64,000 nt of DNA, from positions 62,001 through 126,000 of the forward strand of contig NZ_CP117677.1 of assembly GCF_028622835.1 (NCBI RefSeq). The letters run 5' to 3'. The position numbers and the translations under genes were made by a program. Of this stretch, positions 62,653 to 64,000 are shown piece by piece (the first letter of the stretch is position 1; every line of letters begins with the position of its first letter). The notes beneath the pieces are model-generated. The model worked only from the letters and a program-made list of their open reading frames with translations. It ran no database searches and was not told where the DNA came from. Origin of the DNA: Caloramator sp. mosi_1 (GTDB lineage: Bacteria; Bacillota; Clostridia; Clostridiales; Caloramatoraceae).

Positions 62653-63601
62653 CTAAACAGCAATTCTGCTCCATTTTCCGCACTTATCTCCAAAATAGCC
62701 TATGTTAACTTCATTTTCCTTAAGTTCCACGACCTCACACATATTAGAACATCCGTTGCACTTAATTGTATTAGGCTTTATCAAAGTATTGTGGATTCCA
62801 AATCCCCTAAAGGATGTTTTACCACTTAAATTTACCTCTTCCTTTGCCAGTATTGCTGCCCCTATCGCTCCCATAACATCATAATGTTCTGGAACAAAAA
62901 CCTCCATATTTAAAAGTTCTTCAAAGGCCCTTTTCATACCTATATTTGCTGCAACCCCACCTTGGAAGAATATCTTAGGCTTTATATTCTTACCCTTTGC
63001 AACATTACTTATAAAGTTTCGAGCAAGTGCACTACAAAGTCCAGCTATAATGTCCGAAACATCATAACCTAACTGTTGTTTATGTATCATATCCGATTCT
63101 GCAAAAACGGCACATCTTCCTGCTATTCTTACGGGGTTTTGGAATTTAAGGCATATTCACCAAACTTTTCAATTGGTATTTCAAGTCTTTCTGCCTGCCT
63201 ATCTAAAAAGGAACCTGTACCTGCTGCACAAACAGTATTCATAGCAAAGTCTGTTACAACACCATTTTCAATAGTTATTATTTTACTATCCTGTCCACCT
63301 ATCTCTATTATTGTTCTCACTTGTGAATCTAAATTTATTGCTGCAATAGCGTGGGAGGTAATTTCATTTTTGCGATATCTGCACCTACTAAAACCTTTGC
63401 TAAATACCTTCCACTACCTGTTGTTCCAACTGCCTTTATATCCCTATCGTTATAAAATTTACTTAACTGTAGAAGACCTTCCTGTATTACCTTTATTGGT
63501 CTTCCCTTTGTTCTTAAATATTGTTTATGAACTACATTTAAACCTTCATCTAATACAACAATGTCTGTACTAACCGAACCTACATCTATTCCTAAATACA
63601 C
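62653..63601 (-). CDS. Acyl-CoA dehydratase activase, BadF/BadG/BcrA/BcrD ATPase family (frameshifts)
   Basis: About 317 residues, GTG start. ASKHA ATPase that drives one-electron reduction of 2-hydroxyacyl-CoA dehydratases. Phosphate 1 loop GIDVGSVSTDIVVLDEG; TTGSGRYLAK; EIGGQDSKII; cluster-ligand region MNTVCAAGTGSFLDRQAERL; second cluster Cys GRCAVFAESD; GGVAANIGMKRAFEELL. Instead of ending there it has an extra C-terminal segment with NGCSNMCEVVELKENE and DKCGKW. Breaks near 63345 and 63125. It overlaps the upstream dehydratase-like gene. Confidence 0.85.
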
Positions 63602-64000
63602 CTCTTTTTCCTCCCCTCTATTAAATCTAAAAATGCTTCAACTCTTGTATAGTACCCTGCTTCACCTGTCATCTCATCCACTACTAAGGATAGTATTGGT
63701 ATACCGTACCTTTTTTCTATATCTGGCAATATTGCCTTGGATACAATTTCAGGCATACATCCAACAGGAAAAATTTGTATAAGACCATCAAAGCCCTTTT
63801 ATAATTCAACAATGCTTCGCCTACACATTCCTGTGCGTGTCCACCAATGCATAATTTTAAATACTGCTTAGCCTCTTTATAAATTTTACTTTTATTAATC
63901 TTTAAGGCTGATAGTGTAGTATTTTTAACCCACCAGCTTGGATAAAGAGTTCTTTTAGTTGATACCCCTAAATTCATAAGTATATCCTCTATATATAAAT
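63592..64000 (-). CDS. 2-hydroxyacyl-CoA dehydratase-like / CoA-protein activase component, 5' part outside the window
   Basis: The visible C-terminal 135 residues read YIEDILMNLGVSTKRTLYPSW (start of the visible part), YLKLCIGGHAQECVGEALLN, FPVGCMPEIVSKAILPDIEK and SLVVDEMTGEAGYYTRVEAFLDL. The PVGCMPE and VDE motifs are conserved in the DUF2229/HgdB-like partner of activases. One break near 63798. The stop overlaps the GTG of the activase gene. The gene continues beyond base 64000. Confidence 0.75.

Overview
The window is AT-rich Gram-positive chromosome of the Clostridia type. The evidence is strong AGGAGG-type ribosome sites, a glycyl T-box leader, a PyrR-type pyr attenuator, MocR and LacI regulators, a YjjI/YjjW glycyl-radical pair, 2-hydroxyacyl-CoA dehydratase activation genes and a TGA-containing HesB gene. 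An anaerobic, fermentative, probably thermophilic member of the Clostridiaceae (Caloramator-like) is my guess from general knowledge; nothing in the window proves the genus. I see no rRNA, tRNA or CRISPR.

A caution governs the whole annotation. About two thirds of the longer genes are split into two or more reading frames, including essential ones such as glyS. Wherever I worked through the junction, the frame is restored by adding back one (rarely two) A or T, usually in an A/T run. This looks like homopolymer under-calling in the source sequence rather than real decay. I therefore give merged gene coordinates, with the breaks noted, and type them as CDS.

Layout. 1-5.5 kb: end of an AlbA_2-domain gene, a DUF6762-like gene, glyS with its T-box, a 213-bp TnpB-less IS200/IS605 remnant, and a Cache chemoreceptor. 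5.7-15.2 kb: a monosaccharide ABC transporter (ChvE/GguA/GguB type) below a two-component system (LytS/YesM-type kinase, YesN-type regulator) flanked by two membrane-anchored sugar-binding proteins, which resembles XylFII-LytS sensing. 15.2-17.9 kb: a secreted DUF2680 protein divergent from an OmpR/PhoB-type regulator and kinase. 17.9-24.3 kb: alpha-glucoside locus A (GH65 phosphorylase, binding protein, two permeases, LacI). 24.3-26.0 kb: an IS1380-family element. 26-33.7 kb: hflC-hflK, ybjQ-like, a HesB-like gene with Cys, a second chemoreceptor, pgi and a flavodoxin-like reductase. 33.8-42.1 kb: a PPDK regulatory protein, then alpha-glucoside locus B (permeases, binding protein, LacI, kojibiose-phosphorylase-like GH65) divergent from beta-phosphoglucomutase. 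42.1-49.3 kb: EamA exporter, YjjW/YjjI pair, ddl with a MocR regulator, nhaC. 49.5-51.0 kb: an IS200/IS605-group element with tnpB, omega-RNA and a tnpA stub. 51.1-57.9 kb: a complete pyrB-I-C-F-K-D-E operon with PyrR attenuator, flanked by two DUF378 genes. 58-64 kb: a DUF1576 / unknown / flavodoxin-PNPOx / MOSC-like operon, a Cys-rich peptide, a HesB-like selenoprotein gene, hsp20 with a start-site hairpin, a DUF1624 membrane protein and 2-hydroxyacyl-CoA dehydratase activation genes.

Metabolic reading: disaccharides enter through the two MalFG-type systems (neither has its own ATPase here), are cleaved by GH65 phosphorylases to beta-glucose-1-phosphate and glucose, and the phosphate ester enters glycolysis through beta-phosphoglucomutase and Pgi. 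Most noteworthy: the HesB-like gene with an in-frame TGA followed by a SECIS-like hairpin; the hsp20 leader that can bury its own ribosome site and start codon; and two omega-RNA copies whose stems differ by compensatory changes.
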